Shown: positions 1 through 9,093, counted from the stretch's first letter. The stretch is DNA of 64,000 nucleotides from Nocardia mangyaensis (GCF_001886715.1 NZ_CP018082.1:6386001-6450000); one strand, 5' to 3'. Notes: generated by a model not told the origin, from the letters alone. Translations and numbers: made by a program.

Positions 1-281
1 GCAACGAACAGCGTCGCGAGATCGTCGCGCGCTACGCGGCCCGGCGCACGGAGCTCAAGGAGATCATCCGCAAGCCCACCACCGGGGAAGCCGAGCGCGC
101 CGCCGCCCAGGCCGAACTGCGCGCCCAGCCCCGCGATGCCAGTCCGGTACGATTGCGCAATCGGGATGCTGCTGACGGCCGACCACGGGGTCACCTCCGC
201 AAGTTCGGCCTCTCCCGTATTCGTGTGCGTGAGATGGCCCACCGGGGCGAGCTCCCCGGGGTCCACAAATCGAGCTGGTAG
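1..281 (+). CDS. rpsN: 30S ribosomal protein S14 (3' part)
   Basis: Partial gene: the window starts inside it, and the reading frame begins at base 3. About 92 residues remain, and they follow the long bacterial S14 form, with the segments [17 protein letters not shown] and [21 protein letters not shown] and the C-terminus KSSW. S14 binds 16S rRNA in the head of the small subunit. No cysteine is present, so this is the zinc-free form rather than the short zinc-ribbon form. rpsR follows after 34 bp in the same direction, so the two are probably co-transcribed. In mycobacteria the matching pair (rpsN2-rpsR2) belongs to a zinc-starvation operon; that role here is an inference. Confidence 0.93.
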   Translation, partial: NEQRREIVARYAARRTELKEIIRKPTTGEAERAAAQAELRAQPRDASPVRLRNRDAADGRPRGHLRKFGLSRIRVREMAHRGELPGVHKSSW

Positions 282-315
282 AGACACTCATTGATCTCGT
301 GAGAAGGAAAATCCC

Positions 316-573
316 ATGGCAGTGAAGCGAGCACCGTCCAAGAAGGCACGCGCCGAGCAGGGCCGTAAGCCGAAGAAGAACCCGCTGATCGCCGCGGGTA
401 TCGAGTACGTCGACTACAAAGACGTGAACCTGCTGCGCACCTTCATCTCCGATCGCGGCAAGATCCGCAGCCGCCGCGTCACCGGCCTGACCCCGCAGCA
501 GCAGCGTCAGGTCGCTGTGGCCGTGAAGAACGCGCGCGAGATGGCGCTGCTGCCCTTCACCACCACCAAGTAG
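316..573 (+). CDS. rpsR: 30S ribosomal protein S18
   Basis: An 85-residue S18 protein of the small-subunit platform, which contacts S6 and 16S rRNA. The family signature is clear: [30 protein letters not shown] and [20 protein letters not shown]. The N-terminus is lysine/arginine-rich. The ATG at 316 is preceded by an AAGGAAA-type ribosome binding site. Like the S14 upstream it has no cysteine, which matches the zinc-independent paralogue class (rpsR2). It is the last gene of the operon and is followed at once by a strong hairpin terminator. Confidence 0.95.
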   Translation: MAVKRAPSKKARAEQGRKPKKNPLIAAGIEYVDYKDVNLLRTFISDRGKIRSRRVTGLTPQQQRQVAVAVKNAREMALLPFTTTK

Positions 574-586
574 CTCCACACACGAG

Positions 587-620
587 AGTGGCCCCGAAGC
601 TGTTGCCTCGGGGCCACTTT
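587..620 (+). terminator. Intrinsic terminator after rpsR
   Basis: An 11-bp perfect stem (587-597 pairing with 608-618) with a 10-nt loop and a short T run. It lies between two convergent genes, rpsR and the lectin/LysM gene, so it may serve both. Confidence 0.85.
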
Positions 621-631
621 CGCTGTGCGAA

Positions 632-1192
632 TTACGGGATTGTCAGAACCTGACCGGCATTGATGAGATCCGGGTTGGCGATGCCGGAAGCGGCAGCGAT
701 CTCGGAGTAGCGGTTGCCGTCGCCGTAGAAACGCTCGGAGATCGCCCACAGCGTGTCGCCCGGCTCGACCGTGTAGGTCTGCGCGGCCGGCGGCGGCGGG
801 GGAACCTCTTCGGCGGCGGGGGCCGCGGCCACCGGCTCCGGAGCGGGCAGCGGGTTGTCGGTCTGGGTGGCAGAGGCCCACGCGACCGAGTTGTCGTTGC
901 CGTAGATCACGACGTTGCGGTCGGGCTGCACCACGAGCCGCTCGACGTTCTTGCCGTTGGTCTCGGTCGACCATGCGGCCGAACCATCGCCCTTGTAGAC
1001 AACGAAGTTGCCGTCGTTCTGCAGGGCCGCGCGTTGCACGTCCTGTCCATGAGTCTGCGCGGCCCACACGACGTTGCCGTCGGGCTCGGTCAGCACAAGG
1101 TTGCCGTCCGGCTGCAGAGCCAGGGTGTACGCACCGCCGGTCAGGGACTGTCCCAGTCCCAGTTCTTCGCCTACGCGCAGCGTGTCGCCCAC
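632..1192 (-). CDS. Bulb-type lectin / LysM domain protein
   Basis: A 186-residue protein with two parts. The N-terminal ~110 residues form a bulb-type mannose-binding lectin domain with three repeats of the sugar-binding pattern QxDxNxVxY (LQPDGNLVL, LQNDGNFVVY, VQPDRNVVIY). A proline/alanine linker leads to a C-terminal LysM domain (YTVEPGDTLWAISERFYG), which binds N-acetylglucosamine in peptidoglycan. No signal peptide is seen. The GTG at 1192 was chosen because a GAAAGGA ribosome binding site sits just upstream and the lectin domain of this family usually starts with the residues after it (GDTLRVGEEL). An ATG nine codons upstream is possible. It probably binds glycans, but its localisation is unclear. 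Confidence 0.88.
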   Translation of the reverse strand: MGDTLRVGEELGLGQSLTGGAYTLALQPDGNLVLTEPDGNVVWAAQTHGQDVQRAALQNDGNFVVYKGDGSAAWSTETNGKNVERLVVQPDRNVVIYGNDNSVAWASATQTDNPLPAPEPVAAAPAAEEVPPPPPAAQTYTVEPGDTLWAISERFYGDGNRYSEIAAASGIANPDLINAGQVLTIP

Positions 1193-1393
1193 GTTGTTCC
1201 TTTCGAAGATCCAGTTGCAGAGCATCCAACTACGTGATGCTCGCCGTAAGCCACGGCGGCGCATCGCAGCCGAATGTAGTCCCCGCAGAGCGGAAATGGG
1301 TGAGTTACGCGCACGGTTCGCGGAATGTTCACTGTGGGCTGAGTCGCCCTGACAATGCTCCGCGCCCACGACCCGGCGTCTAGGGTGGTCGGC

Positions 1394-1834
1394 ATGAGAA
1401 CGACGTCGCGTTTCACCGCCGCCGCGGCGACACTGGCCGTCCTGCTCAGCCCCCTCACGGCCTGCGCGTCCACCGAAGACGCTGCACCCCAACATGATAC
1501 GTCGGCCGCTGCCCGTCCCGAAGACAACGCCACCACCCTCGGCCACCGCTTCGTCCCCGACCCCACCCTCGTCAATCCCCATCCGCTGCCCTTCACCTCG
1601 TGGACCCGGCTCGGCGAGGACACCATCGCCGTGAACTTCCAGACCGGCAACCCCGCGTGCTTCGCCGTGGACGCCGCCGTCACCGAAACCGCGGAGACGA
1701 TCACCATCGCGCTGCGCTCGGGGACCCGCGCCGACGCCGTCGGCAAGATGTGCACCATGGACGCCGTCCTCGGCACCATGGACATCACGCTGCGATCCCC
1801 ACTCGGCAGCCGCGCGGTCCTCGACGCCGAATAG
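1394..1834 (+). CDS. Putative lipoprotein
   Basis: A 146-residue protein with an N-terminal signal peptide (basic MRTTSR, hydrophobic core) ending in a lipobox LTAC, so the Cys near residue 23 would be lipidated and the protein anchored outside the membrane. The ATG at 1394 places the signal peptide correctly; an in-frame start at 1355 would add an unlikely leader. The mature part is hydrophilic and resembles small immunoglobulin-like lipoproteins of mycobacteria/nocardiae, with no catalytic motif that I recognise. It is divergent from the lectin gene. Function unknown. Confidence 0.75.
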   Translation: MRTTSRFTAAAATLAVLLSPLTACASTEDAAPQHDTSAAARPEDNATTLGHRFVPDPTLVNPHPLPFTSWTRLGEDTIAVNFQTGNPACFAVDAAVTETAETITIALRSGTRADAVGKMCTMDAVLGTMDITLRSPLGSRAVLDAE

Positions 1835-1932
1835 CCCAAATCGGGCGCCACGCCGCGCGAGAACCTCGCTGAACTGCGACAACGTGCTGTAATGGGCGGC
1901 CCGCAGTATCGCCTCATCGAGGAGTTGACTGG

Positions 1933-2661
1933 ATGCGCTCTGGATCGATTGTCGCTGTAGTCGCCGCCGTCGTCGCCTTGCTCGCGGGGCCTCCCGCGGT
2001 GGGTTCCGCGGTACCGGCCGAACCGTTCTTCCCCGGATCCTCGGGTTCCGGTTCCGCCGCGCCGAACGAGCCCTGTCGGCCCGGCACCCCTGACATCGCC
2101 CCCGAAACCACCACCTTCTACGACGCCGACCGCCAATACCTGGGCCCCGACCCGCTGCCCGAGCAGCCACCGGTCGCGCCGTTGCTGCCGGGCTATCAGC
2201 GCTTCGGCGCCCTGGACGCCGACGCGTTCGTCGCCAAGTACCGCACCGACGAGGGCTGGTGGATCTACCCGCCCGATGACGGCTTCGAAGTGCTGAACGG
2301 TGAACCGGTCCGATACGAGGAGGTGCTTTCGCCCGGCGAACGCCTCGATCGCTTCGGCTACGCGGGCGGGGCTTTCCTTGCCCCGCAGGGCGATTCGTTC
2401 GCCGAACGGGCCCTGCCACCACAGAACCTGAACACCCCGAGCGGCACCCCGCTGAGCAACTATCACCAGTACTGCGTGCTCGAGTCCTTCCGCGTGGACG
2501 CGGGCCCGATCGCCGCCTGGTTCGAACAGCCCGGTGGCGGCACCCAATACAAGCTGGAATCGAGTTACCTGCCCGAAGCCGGGCAGGCACTGAGCGTCAC
2601 CTGGCTGCTGGACAACGGCTACCTCGTCGAAGAACGACCCACCGGAACGGACGCCCCATGA
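1933..2661 (+). CDS. Secreted TNT-domain protein (NAD+ glycohydrolase-like toxin)
   Basis: A 242-residue protein with an N-terminal signal peptide (residues 1-26) and a C-terminal TNT domain (about 120-235), the fold of the M. tuberculosis necrotising toxin that hydrolyses NAD+. Visible family marks are LDRFGYAGGAFLAPQG (138-153), the RALPP block (159-163), YHQYCVLESF (177-186) and GPIAAWFEQPGGGTQY (191-206). The Gln in GGGTQY matches the conserved active-site Gln of the family. Two cysteines (48, 181) could form a disulfide after export. A GAGGAG ribosome binding site supports the ATG. It overlaps the next gene by 4 bp, which suggests translational coupling with an immunity protein. Unlike CpnT it has no channel domain. 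Catalytic activity is inferred. Confidence 0.82.
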   Translation: MRSGSIVAVVAAVVALLAGPPAVGSAVPAEPFFPGSSGSGSAAPNEPCRPGTPDIAPETTTFYDADRQYLGPDPLPEQPPVAPLLPGYQRFGALDADAFVAKYRTDEGWWIYPPDDGFEVLNGEPVRYEEVLSPGERLDRFGYAGGAFLAPQGDSFAERALPPQNLNTPSGTPLSNYHQYCVLESFRVDAGPIAAWFEQPGGGTQYKLESSYLPEAGQALSVTWLLDNGYLVEERPTGTDAP

Positions 2662-2915
2662 ACCGCGAACAACTCGTCACGGCTCTTCTCGACGCCGGTC
2701 TGGCCACGGGCTCCTTCCAGATCCCCGGCGTCCACGAGACCACTCCCCTGCCCACCGACTTCTGGTTCCTGCGTTCCGGCGCCGACGGCGGCTGGGAAGT
2801 CGGCGCCTTCGAACGTGGCCGCTTCGACACCCGGGCCCGCTTCGACACCGAGTCCGCCGCCACCCAGTGGATGCTGACCACCCTCACCGGCGGAACGGCC
2901 GACGCGACTCGCTGA
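2658..2915 (+). CDS. Small protein, candidate immunity factor for the TNT toxin
   Basis: An 85-residue soluble protein without signal peptide or membrane segment. It starts inside the stop codon of the TNT gene (ATGA overlap). It contains FWFLRSG and GWEVGAFERGRFDTRARFDTE, a pattern of alternating strands and a final helix. I do not recognise a named family with certainty. Its position, cytosolic nature and translational coupling to a secreted NAD+ glycohydrolase candidate fit an immunity protein that protects the producer before export. It is much shorter than the known mycobacterial immunity factor for TNT, so the relation would be functional and not obviously by descent. A terminator follows. 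Confidence 0.6.
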   Translation: MNREQLVTALLDAGLATGSFQIPGVHETTPLPTDFWFLRSGADGGWEVGAFERGRFDTRARFDTESAATQWMLTTLTGGTADATR

Positions 2916-2937
2916 CCGAGTTCCACCACAACACACG

Positions 2938-2970
2938 ACGAGGGCCCCGCGACACCCGCGGGGCCCTCGT
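2938..2970. terminator. Bidirectional hairpin terminator
   Basis: A 14-bp perfect stem (2938-2951 with 2957-2970) and a 5-nt loop, between the toxin/immunity pair and the convergent purH. There is no clear T run, which is common in GC-rich actinomycetes. Confidence 0.8.
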
Positions 2971-2982
2971 GCTGCGCGCGGA

Positions 2983-4548
2983 TCAGTGCGCGAAGTGACG
3001 TGCCCCGGTCAAGTACAGGGTGACGCCGGCTTCCTTGCAGAGTTCGATGGTGTCCTTGTCGCGGATCGAGCCACCGGGGTGGACGATCGCGCGAACCCCC
3101 GCGGCCACCAGGATCTGTGGGCCGTCGGAGAAGGGGAAGAAGGCGTCGGAGGCGGCGACCGAGCCCTTGGCACGTTCGCCCGCGCGCTCGACGGCGAGCT
3201 TGCAGGAGTCGACGCGATTGACCTGGCCCATGCCGACGCCGACGGCGGCACCGTCCTCGGCCAGCAGGATCGCGTTCGACTTCACGGCGCGGCACGCGCG
3301 CCAGGCGAATTCGAGGTCGGCCAGGGTGGTGGCGTCGGCGGGGTCGCCCGCGGCCAGGGTCCAGTTGGCCGGATCGTCGCCCGCGGCGTCGAGGACGTCG
3401 CGGTCCTGCAGCAGCGCACCGCCGCTGATCGGACGCAGTTCCACGCCCTTGCGCTGCGGCGGCTCGGCGACGAGCACGCGTACGTTCTTCTTGCGCTGCA
3501 GCACGTCGACCGCGCCGGGTGCGTAGCCGGGAGCCACGATCACCTCGGTGAAGATCTCGGCGACCTGCTCGGCCATCTCGACGCTGACCTCGCGGTTGGC
3601 CGCGATCACGCCGCCGTAGGCGCTGACCGGGTCGGTGGCGTGGGCCTTGCGGTGTGCCTCGGCGATATCGACGCCGACAGCGATCCCGCACGGGTTGGCG
3701 TGCTTGATCACCGCGACAGCGGGCTCGTCGAAGTCGAAGGCAGCGCGCCAGGCGGCATCACCGTCGGTGTAGTTGTTGTACGACATTTCCTTGCCGTGCA
3801 ACTGCTCGGCCTGCGCGATGCCGACCGTGCCGTCGTTGCTGGTGTACAGCGCGGCGGCCTGATGCGGGTTCTCGCCGTAGCGCAGCACCGCGGTGCGCGC
3901 CCAGGAACCGGCGACCCAGCCGGGGAACTGCTCGGTCTCCTCGGTGACGGCGGGCACGGCGACCGAGCCCATCCAGCTCGCGACGGCCACGTCGTAGCTC
4001 GCGGTGTGCTGGAAGGCCTTGGCGGCCAGTGTGGTCCGTTCGGCGAGGGTGAACCCGCCGGACTTCACCGCCGCGAGCACGTCGTCGTAGTCGGTGACGT
4101 CGACCACCACGCCCACCGAGGGGTGGTTCTTGGCGGCGGCGCGCACCATCGACGGGCCGCCGATGTCGATCTGCTCGACGCATTCGTCGACGCTCGCGCC
4201 GCTGGCCACGGTCTGGGTGAACGGGTAGAGGTTCACCACCACCAGCTCGAACGCCGCGACACCGAGTTCGACGAGCTGCTCGACATGCTCGGGACGACGG
4301 GTGTCGGCGAGAATGCCCGCGTGCACCCGCGGGTGCAGCGTCTTGACGCGACCGTCGAGGGTCTCCGGGAAACCGGTCAGGTCCTCGACCTTGGTGACCG
4401 GAATACCCGCCTCGGCGATCTTGCCCGCGGTCGAGCCGGTCGACACCAGTTCCACGCCGGCGGCGTGCAGTCCGGTGGCCAGCTCGACGAGCCCGGTCTT
4501 GTCGTAGACGCTCACCAGCGCCCTGCGGATCGCCTTACGTTCACTCAC
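2983..4548 (-). CDS. purH: Bifunctional AICAR transformylase / IMP cyclohydrolase
   Basis: A 521-residue enzyme for the last two steps of de novo purine synthesis: formylation of AICAR with 10-formyl-tetrahydrofolate, then ring closure to IMP. The N-terminal cyclohydrolase domain (about 1-200) shows [21 protein letters not shown] and the [13 protein letters not shown] block. The C-terminal transformylase domain carries the IKHANPCG motif with the catalytic Lys-His pair. Length is normal for the family. It overlaps purN by 4 bp and lies downstream of it in one operon, the same order as in mycobacteria. Confidence 0.97.
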   Translation of the reverse strand: MSERKAIRRALVSVYDKTGLVELATGLHAAGVELVSTGSTAGKIAEAGIPVTKVEDLTGFPETLDGRVKTLHPRVHAGILADTRRPEHVEQLVELGVAAFELVVVNLYPFTQTVASGASVDECVEQIDIGGPSMVRAAAKNHPSVGVVVDVTDYDDVLAAVKSGGFTLAERTTLAAKAFQHTASYDVAVASWMGSVAVPAVTEETEQFPGWVAGSWARTAVLRYGENPHQAAALYTSNDGTVGIAQAEQLHGKEMSYNNYTDGDAAWRAAFDFDEPAVAVIKHANPCGIAVGVDIAEAHRKAHATDPVSAYGGVIAANREVSVEMAEQVAEIFTEVIVAPGYAPGAVDVLQRKKNVRVLVAEPPQRKGVELRPISGGALLQDRDVLDAAGDDPANWTLAAGDPADATTLADLEFAWRACRAVKSNAILLAEDGAAVGVGMGQVNRVDSCKLAVERAGERAKGSVAASDAFFPFSDGPQILVAAGVRAIVHPGGSIRDKDTIELCKEAGVTLYLTGARHFAH

Positions 4549-5201
4549 CGGCGTGCTCGCTCATCTGGAATTACTGCCTTTCGTCCGTCGGAGACAATGC
4601 CTCGCGTCGCGACGGCGGCGATGACCTCCGCCAGTAGCCGTCGCTCGACAACCTTGATGCGCTCGTGCAGGGTGGCCTCGTCGTCGTCGGGCAGCACCGT
4701 GACGGCCTCCTGCGCGAGGATCGGGCCGGTGTCGACCCCGGCGTCGACCAGGTGCACCGTGCAGCCGGTGACCTTGGCGCCGTAGGCGAGCGCGTCACGC
4801 ACCCCGTGCGCGCCGGGGAACGACGGCAGCAGCGCGGGATGGGTGTTGATGACCCGGCCACCGAAGCGTTCGAGGAACGCGGGGCCGACGATTTTCATGA
4901 AGCCCGCCGAGACGACCAGGTCGGGCTGGTAGGCGTCGATGGCTTCGGTCAGCGCCACGTCCCAGGCGGCGCGATCGGGAAAATCCTTCAGCGCCACACG
5001 GAAGTGCTCGATGCCCGCCGCTTCGGCGTGCTCGGTCGCCTGGCAGACGCGGTCGACGCCCACCGCGACGATCTTCGCCGGGAAGCCGGGCTCACGCGCC
5101 GCGGTCAGCAGCGCGTTGAGCAGCGAGCCGGTGCCCGAGGCCAGGACGACGACGGTGGCGGGCGCCCCGGCGGGCAGCCACTGGGCAAACGAGGACGTCA
5201 G
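4545..5201 (-). CDS. purN: Phosphoribosylglycinamide formyltransferase (CTG start)
   Basis: A 218-residue enzyme that formylates glycinamide ribonucleotide in purine synthesis. The N-terminal phosphate-binding strand-loop [16 protein letters not shown] is intact. Further on are the catalytic block [24 protein letters not shown] and the conserved Asp in [12 protein letters not shown]. The only in-frame ATG/GTG/TTG start (GTG at 5063) would cut off the N-terminal ~46 residues and the GSGxxxN-like loop. A CTG at 5201 lies 7 nt after a GGAG ribosome binding site and gives the expected N-terminus ([13 protein letters not shown]). I therefore choose CTG. It overlaps purH by 4 bp and sits 59 bp after perM. 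Confidence 0.9.
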   Translation of the reverse strand: MTSSFAQWLPAGAPATVVVLASGTGSLLNALLTAAREPGFPAKIVAVGVDRVCQATEHAEAAGIEHFRVALKDFPDRAAWDVALTEAIDAYQPDLVVSAGFMKIVGPAFLERFGGRVINTHPALLPSFPGAHGVRDALAYGAKVTGCTVHLVDAGVDTGPILAQEAVTVLPDDDEATLHERIKVVERRLLAEVIAAVATRGIVSDGRKAVIPDERARR

Positions 5202-5260
5202 CGCTCTACTCCTGCGTGTGGGTCGGCGGGGCGGTGATCGGCGATACCGCCGGGTCGAGC

Positions 5261-6769
5261 TTAACGACCGGTACCCTTGCCACCTTCCGGCAGGTCCGGC
5301 TCGACCACCTCGGCGTCGACGATGTCTTCCCCTGGCTGCTCCGCCGAGCCGGGCGCGGCGATGCTCACTTCGACGTCGTCTTCGATGTCGGTGACCAGTT
5401 CGGCGTCCACTTCGACGTCGGGTTCGGGATCGTCGTCGTAGTCGTCATCGTCGTAGTAGAAATCGTCATCGTCCTCGTCGTCGTACTCGTCGTACTCGTC
5501 GTACTCGTCGTACTCGTCGTCGTAGTCCTCGACCGGTTCAGCGGGTTCGGCGGGGGCGAGAAAGCGGCGGGCGAACATCATGCCGACGAAGCCGCCGAAA
5601 CCGAACCAGGTGCCCATCAGCACGACCAGCATCAGCAGGTCGACCCCGACCCGGCCGACAGCGCCGAGCATCCCGCCGCCGAGCACGGCGAGGACGAGGA
5701 AAGTGAGGGTGGCGAGTGCCGCGGAGGTGAGCGTCGCCCAGGGCGCGCCGGGCCGGTCGTCGCTGGTGCGGCCCAACTCGATCCCGCCGAGCACGCCGAC
5801 GGCGAGCGGAATCATCAGCAGTACCGGCCACCATGCCGAGGCAGGCCCTTCCGGCACCGGGATCAGCGCGGGTATCGCGGGCACCTGCGCGCCGGTGACC
5901 CCGAACAGCCCGACCGACCCGGTGCCGAACTGCACGGCCGCCCCGCTGAGCAGGCCGGCCGCGGCGATCACCGCGTTCGGCAGGTAGAGCAGCGACAGCA
6001 ACGTCATGCCGAGCACATCGGTGACGTTGTGCGCCTGCTGATACGCGCCGTCGAGGCGAGACAGGTGCGCGAAGAACGAGATCATCGTCGCCACCGCGGC
6101 ACAGCCGAGCATTCGCAGCACAGTGCGCCGGGCGGTGCGGGCGCCGAGCACCGCCCAGTCCGGGATCTCGATCGGCACCGACGCACACAGCGAACGCCCT
6201 GCCCTGCTGCCGATTCCCGCGGCGGCCGCGCCCAGGTACAGCACGATCACCCAGCCGAACGCGGTGAACGCACCGGGCGGCTGGAGCGGGGTGACGCCGG
6301 CGGCATCACCGACGACGGCGATACACACCGCCGTCATCAGCAGCGGTCCGGCCAGTACCGCGCCGGTGAGCCAGGCCAGTTCGATCGGGGTCGGGCGGTT
6401 CGGCACTGCCCGCGCGCATTCACGAGCGGCGACCAGGAGCAGGACGGCGGTCGGAACGAGCGGCAGCAGGCCCAATGTGGTCTTGCCGACGGTGAGCGGA
6501 ACCTGATGCGCGGCAAGCCAGGTGGCCCCTACCGCCCCCGGCGCGCTGGTCAGATCGGTGTCGGTGGTGAGCATGACCAGCAGGACGAGCACCACCGTCG
6601 CCGCCAGCGCGCAGATCGTCGGCCTTGCCGCGACGAGCAGTAGCGTCCGCGCCCGCTCGGGCGAGGGCGGCGCCCACCAACCGGGCTCGCGATCGGACCC
6701 GGTGGCGGCGGATTCCCCGGTGCCCGGCGACCCTGAGGTCTGGCGCACGAGGGCGTTACGGGAACTCAT
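5261..6769 (-). CDS. perM: PerM/DUF6350 family integral membrane protein with acidic tail
   Basis: A 502-residue membrane protein with about nine to ten hydrophobic segments (residues ~45 to 395) and a cytosolic-looking C-terminal tail. The tail from about residue 414 is extremely acidic, built from repeated DEY and runs of Asp (414-452), encoded by a nearly exact run of GTC/GTA/CTC triplets on the top strand. The protein matches the mycobacterial Rv0955 (PerM) by sequence character and position between the DUF5336 gene and purN. In M. tuberculosis PerM supports division-protein stability and persistence. The acidic tail is longer than I would expect. Function here is inferred from synteny. 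Confidence 0.85.
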   Translation of the reverse strand: MSSRNALVRQTSGSPGTGESAATGSDREPGWWAPPSPERARTLLLVAARPTICALAATVVLVLLVMLTTDTDLTSAPGAVGATWLAAHQVPLTVGKTTLGLLPLVPTAVLLLVAARECARAVPNRPTPIELAWLTGAVLAGPLLMTAVCIAVVGDAAGVTPLQPPGAFTAFGWVIVLYLGAAAAGIGSRAGRSLCASVPIEIPDWAVLGARTARRTVLRMLGCAAVATMISFFAHLSRLDGAYQQAHNVTDVLGMTLLSLLYLPNAVIAAAGLLSGAAVQFGTGSVGLFGVTGAQVPAIPALIPVPEGPASAWWPVLLMIPLAVGVLGGIELGRTSDDRPGAPWATLTSAALATLTFLVLAVLGGGMLGAVGRVGVDLLMLVVLMGTWFGFGGFVGMMFARRFLAPAEPAEPVEDYDDEYDEYDEYDEYDDEDDDDFYYDDDDYDDDPEPDVEVDAELVTDIEDDVEVSIAAPGSAEQPGEDIVDAEVVEPDLPEGGKGTGR

Positions 6770-6817
6770 GACAGTTCAGCGTGGCAGCTTCCCCGGCGGG
6801 CACGGGTCAGGCGCGCC

Positions 6818-6847
6818 GCGAGCCCACAGGCACACCTGTGGGCTCGC
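6818..6847 (-). terminator. Hairpin terminator after the DUF5336 gene
   Basis: A 13-bp perfect stem (6818-6830 with 6835-6847) and a 4-nt loop, between the DUF5336 gene and perM. It separates the two genes into different transcription units or attenuates read-through. Confidence 0.75.
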
Positions 6848-6881
6848 GATCGAACCTGAGCCACGCGCGGCGGCCGTGTTC

Positions 6882-7964
6882 TTATTTCTGGTCGTCGTTC
6901 GGACGGAACGCGGTGGTCGCGTCCGCGGCCGGATCGGCGGTCTGCTCGCCGCCGAACGGCTGGGCCTGGCCAGCACCGGTCTGGCCCGGCTGGGCGGGCG
7001 CGCCCTGCTGGGCACCGTAGGTCGGTCCGCCGAAGGGCTGGCCCGGCTGAGCGCCGAAGCCCTGGGTCGCGCCCTCGCCCGGTCCCTGCTGCGCCTGCGG
7101 AGCGGAACCGTACGGGGACTGCTGCTGCGGCGCACCGTACTGCTGTCCGTACGGCGACTGCTGCGGCTGGCCCGGCTGGCCCGGCTGGCCATAGCCCTGC
7201 TGGCCCGGCTGACCGTAGGACTGCTGCGGTACCGACGGCTGACTCTGCTGCCCGTACGGCGACTGCGTCGGGTACTGCCCGCCGGTGGTCTGGCCGTAAC
7301 CGCCCTGGCCGTAGGGCTGCTGGCCCGGCTGACCGTAGCCACCCGGCTGCTGTCCGTAGCCCTGCTGCTGACCCGGCTGACCGTACTGGCCGTACTGACC
7401 CGGCTGCTGCTGCGGCTGCGCGGGCTTGGGGGCGGGCGGGGTGATGATGCCCAACTGGAACAGCAGCGCCACGACGGCGGCCGCGGCGGTCAGCAGCGCG
7501 AAGGCGATGACGACGAAGGCGCCGAACTTCAACTCGACGCCCTCGGGCAGCGAGAAGGTCAGGGCGAGCACGCCGAAGAGCCCCGCCACCGCGGTCGCCG
7601 TCGCCGCGCCGAGCAGGTTCTGCTTGGGCAGCAAGGACACCGCGGCCAGCAGTCCGGCCACCAGCACGATCGTCAGCGACGGTGCGCCACCGAAATAGGC
7701 GAAGACACTGTCGGTCTCGTCGCTGCTCACCGTCGTGCCACCGATGGTCACCGGCTCGGCGCCGATGAAGGGCAGGAAGCCGAGCAGGAAGGTCAGCACA
7801 CCGAGTCCGGCGGTCGCCGCCGTCAGGATGAACGGCAGCCCTTTACCTTCCGAACCGGCCGGAGTCGATGGCGCAGCCGCGGCGGCTCCGGTGTTCGGAG
7901 CCTGGCTGGGCGCTGCGGGTTGCCCGGGTGTGTTGTACCCGGAGCCCCCGGTCGGGTATGACAT
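6882..7964 (-). CDS. DUF5336 membrane protein with Gln/Gly/Tyr/Pro-rich tail
   Basis: A 360-residue protein related to the mycobacterial 34-kDa antigen (Rv0954), next to perM as in that genus. After a short disordered N-terminus come four membrane segments (about residues 44-175: [34 protein letters not shown], a third and a fourth). The remaining ~180 residues are a low-complexity tail of repeated [13 protein letters not shown] and similar units, facing the cytosol if the four-segment topology is right. Such tails often mediate weak self-association. An AAGGAG ribosome binding site supports the ATG. Rv0954 has been linked to division-site proteins; that role here is inferred. Confidence 0.87.
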   Translation of the reverse strand: MSYPTGGSGYNTPGQPAAPSQAPNTGAAAAAPSTPAGSEGKGLPFILTAATAGLGVLTFLLGFLPFIGAEPVTIGGTTVSSDETDSVFAYFGGAPSLTIVLVAGLLAAVSLLPKQNLLGAATATAVAGLFGVLALTFSLPEGVELKFGAFVVIAFALLTAAAAVVALLFQLGIITPPAPKPAQPQQQPGQYGQYGQPGQQQGYGQQPGGYGQPGQQPYGQGGYGQTTGGQYPTQSPYGQQSQPSVPQQSYGQPGQQGYGQPGQPGQPQQSPYGQQYGAPQQQSPYGSAPQAQQGPGEGATQGFGAQPGQPFGGPTYGAQQGAPAQPGQTGAGQAQPFGGEQTADPAADATTAFRPNDDQK

Positions 7965-8108
7965 GTCGTCGTCTCCTTGTCGAGTCGTGCGCGACGGTCG
8001 CGTCGAACTGACTGGCGCTGATCCGATACCTGACGCTACTGCACGTCACGTCCCCGGTCATCACCAAACCGATCGGGCTGTGGATAACCCGGCCTGTGGA
8101 GGAATCGG

Positions 8109-8145
8109 CGAAGGCCGCCTCCATCAAACCTGGAGGCGGCCTTCG
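8109..8145 (-). terminator. Terminator after sucCD
   Basis: A 15-bp perfect stem (8109-8123 with 8131-8145) and a 7-nt loop immediately downstream of sucD. Confidence 0.85.
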
Positions 8146-8175
8146 TCGGTGTGAGATCGATCAGGCGGTGTCGGA

Positions 8176-9093
8176 TCAGGCGGACGCGATCGACGCCTTC
8201 TCCAGGATCTCGCGCGCCAGCGCGGCGGTGGCGGACGGCGTCTTGCCGACCTTCACGCCCGCGGCCTCGAGCGCTTCCTGCTTGGCCTGCGCGGTACCGC
8301 CGCCGCTGGAGACGATGGCACCGGCGTGGCCCATGGTCTTGCCCTCGGGCGCGGTGAAACCGGCGACATAGCCGACGACCGGCTTGGTCACGTTGGCCTT
8401 GATGTACGCCGCGGCACGCTCTTCGGCGTCACCACCGATCTCGCCGATCATGACGATGATCTTGGTCTCGGGATCCTTCTCGAACGCCTCGATGGCGTCG
8501 ATGTGGGTGGTGCCGATGACCGGGTCGCCGCCGATGCCGATCGCGGTCGAGAAACCGAAATCGCGCAGTTCGTACATCATCTGGTAGGTCAGGGTGCCCG
8601 ACTTCGACACCAGGCCGATCGGGCCCTTGCCGGTGATGTTGTTCGGGGTGATGCCGACCAGCGCCTCGCCGGGGGTGATGATGCCGGGGCAGTTCGGGCC
8701 GATGATGCGGGTCTTCTCGCCCTTTTCGACGTTGTAGGCCCACGCGTAAGCGGAGTCCTGCACCGGGATGCCCTCGGTGATGACCACGAGCAGCGGGATC
8801 TCCGCGTCGATGGCCTCGACGATGGCGTCCTTGGAGAACTTCGGCGGCACGAAGGCGATCGAGACGTCGGCTCCGGTCTCCTTCATGGCCTCGGCGACGG
8901 TGCCGAAGACCGGCAGCTCGACCGGGTTGCCGTCGGCGTCGGTGTGCGAGACCGTGGTGCCGGCCTTGCGCGCGTTCACGCCGCCGACGACCTGGGTGCC
9001 CGCCTTCAGCATCAGGGCGGTGTGCTTGGTGCCCTCGCCGCCGGTGATGCCCTGGACGATGACCTTCGAGTCCTTGTTCAGGAAGATGGACAT
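8176..9093 (-). CDS. sucD: Succinyl-CoA synthetase alpha subunit
   Basis: A 305-residue alpha subunit of succinyl-CoA synthetase, which interconverts succinyl-CoA and succinate with nucleotide triphosphate formation in the citric acid cycle. It shows the CoA-binding N-terminal Rossmann part ([18 protein letters not shown]), [12 protein letters not shown], and the phosphorylated His at about 256 in [14 protein letters not shown]. It follows sucC by 13 bp and is clearly co-transcribed. Length is typical. Confidence 0.98.
   Translation of the reverse strand: MSIFLNKDSKVIVQGITGGEGTKHTALMLKAGTQVVGGVNARKAGTTVSHTDADGNPVELPVFGTVAEAMKETGADVSIAFVPPKFSKDAIVEAIDAEIPLLVVITEGIPVQDSAYAWAYNVEKGEKTRIIGPNCPGIITPGEALVGITPNNITGKGPIGLVSKSGTLTYQMMYELRDFGFSTAIGIGGDPVIGTTHIDAIEAFEKDPETKIIVMIGEIGGDAEERAAAYIKANVTKPVVGYVAGFTAPEGKTMGHAGAIVSSGGGTAQAKQEALEAAGVKVGKTPSATAALAREILEKASIASA

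Noticed and set aside
632..2590. A 652-codon minus-strand frame running from the TNT gene into the lectin gene.
   Set aside because: Only its last ~186 codons look like a protein; the rest is antisense to the lipoprotein and TNT genes. A GTG with a ribosome binding site marks the real lectin start.
2986..4785. A 599-codon open frame antisense to purH/purN.
   Set aside because: Mirror frame of a high-GC gene; translation is low-complexity Gly/Asp/Arg with no family marks, while purH on the other strand is unmistakable.
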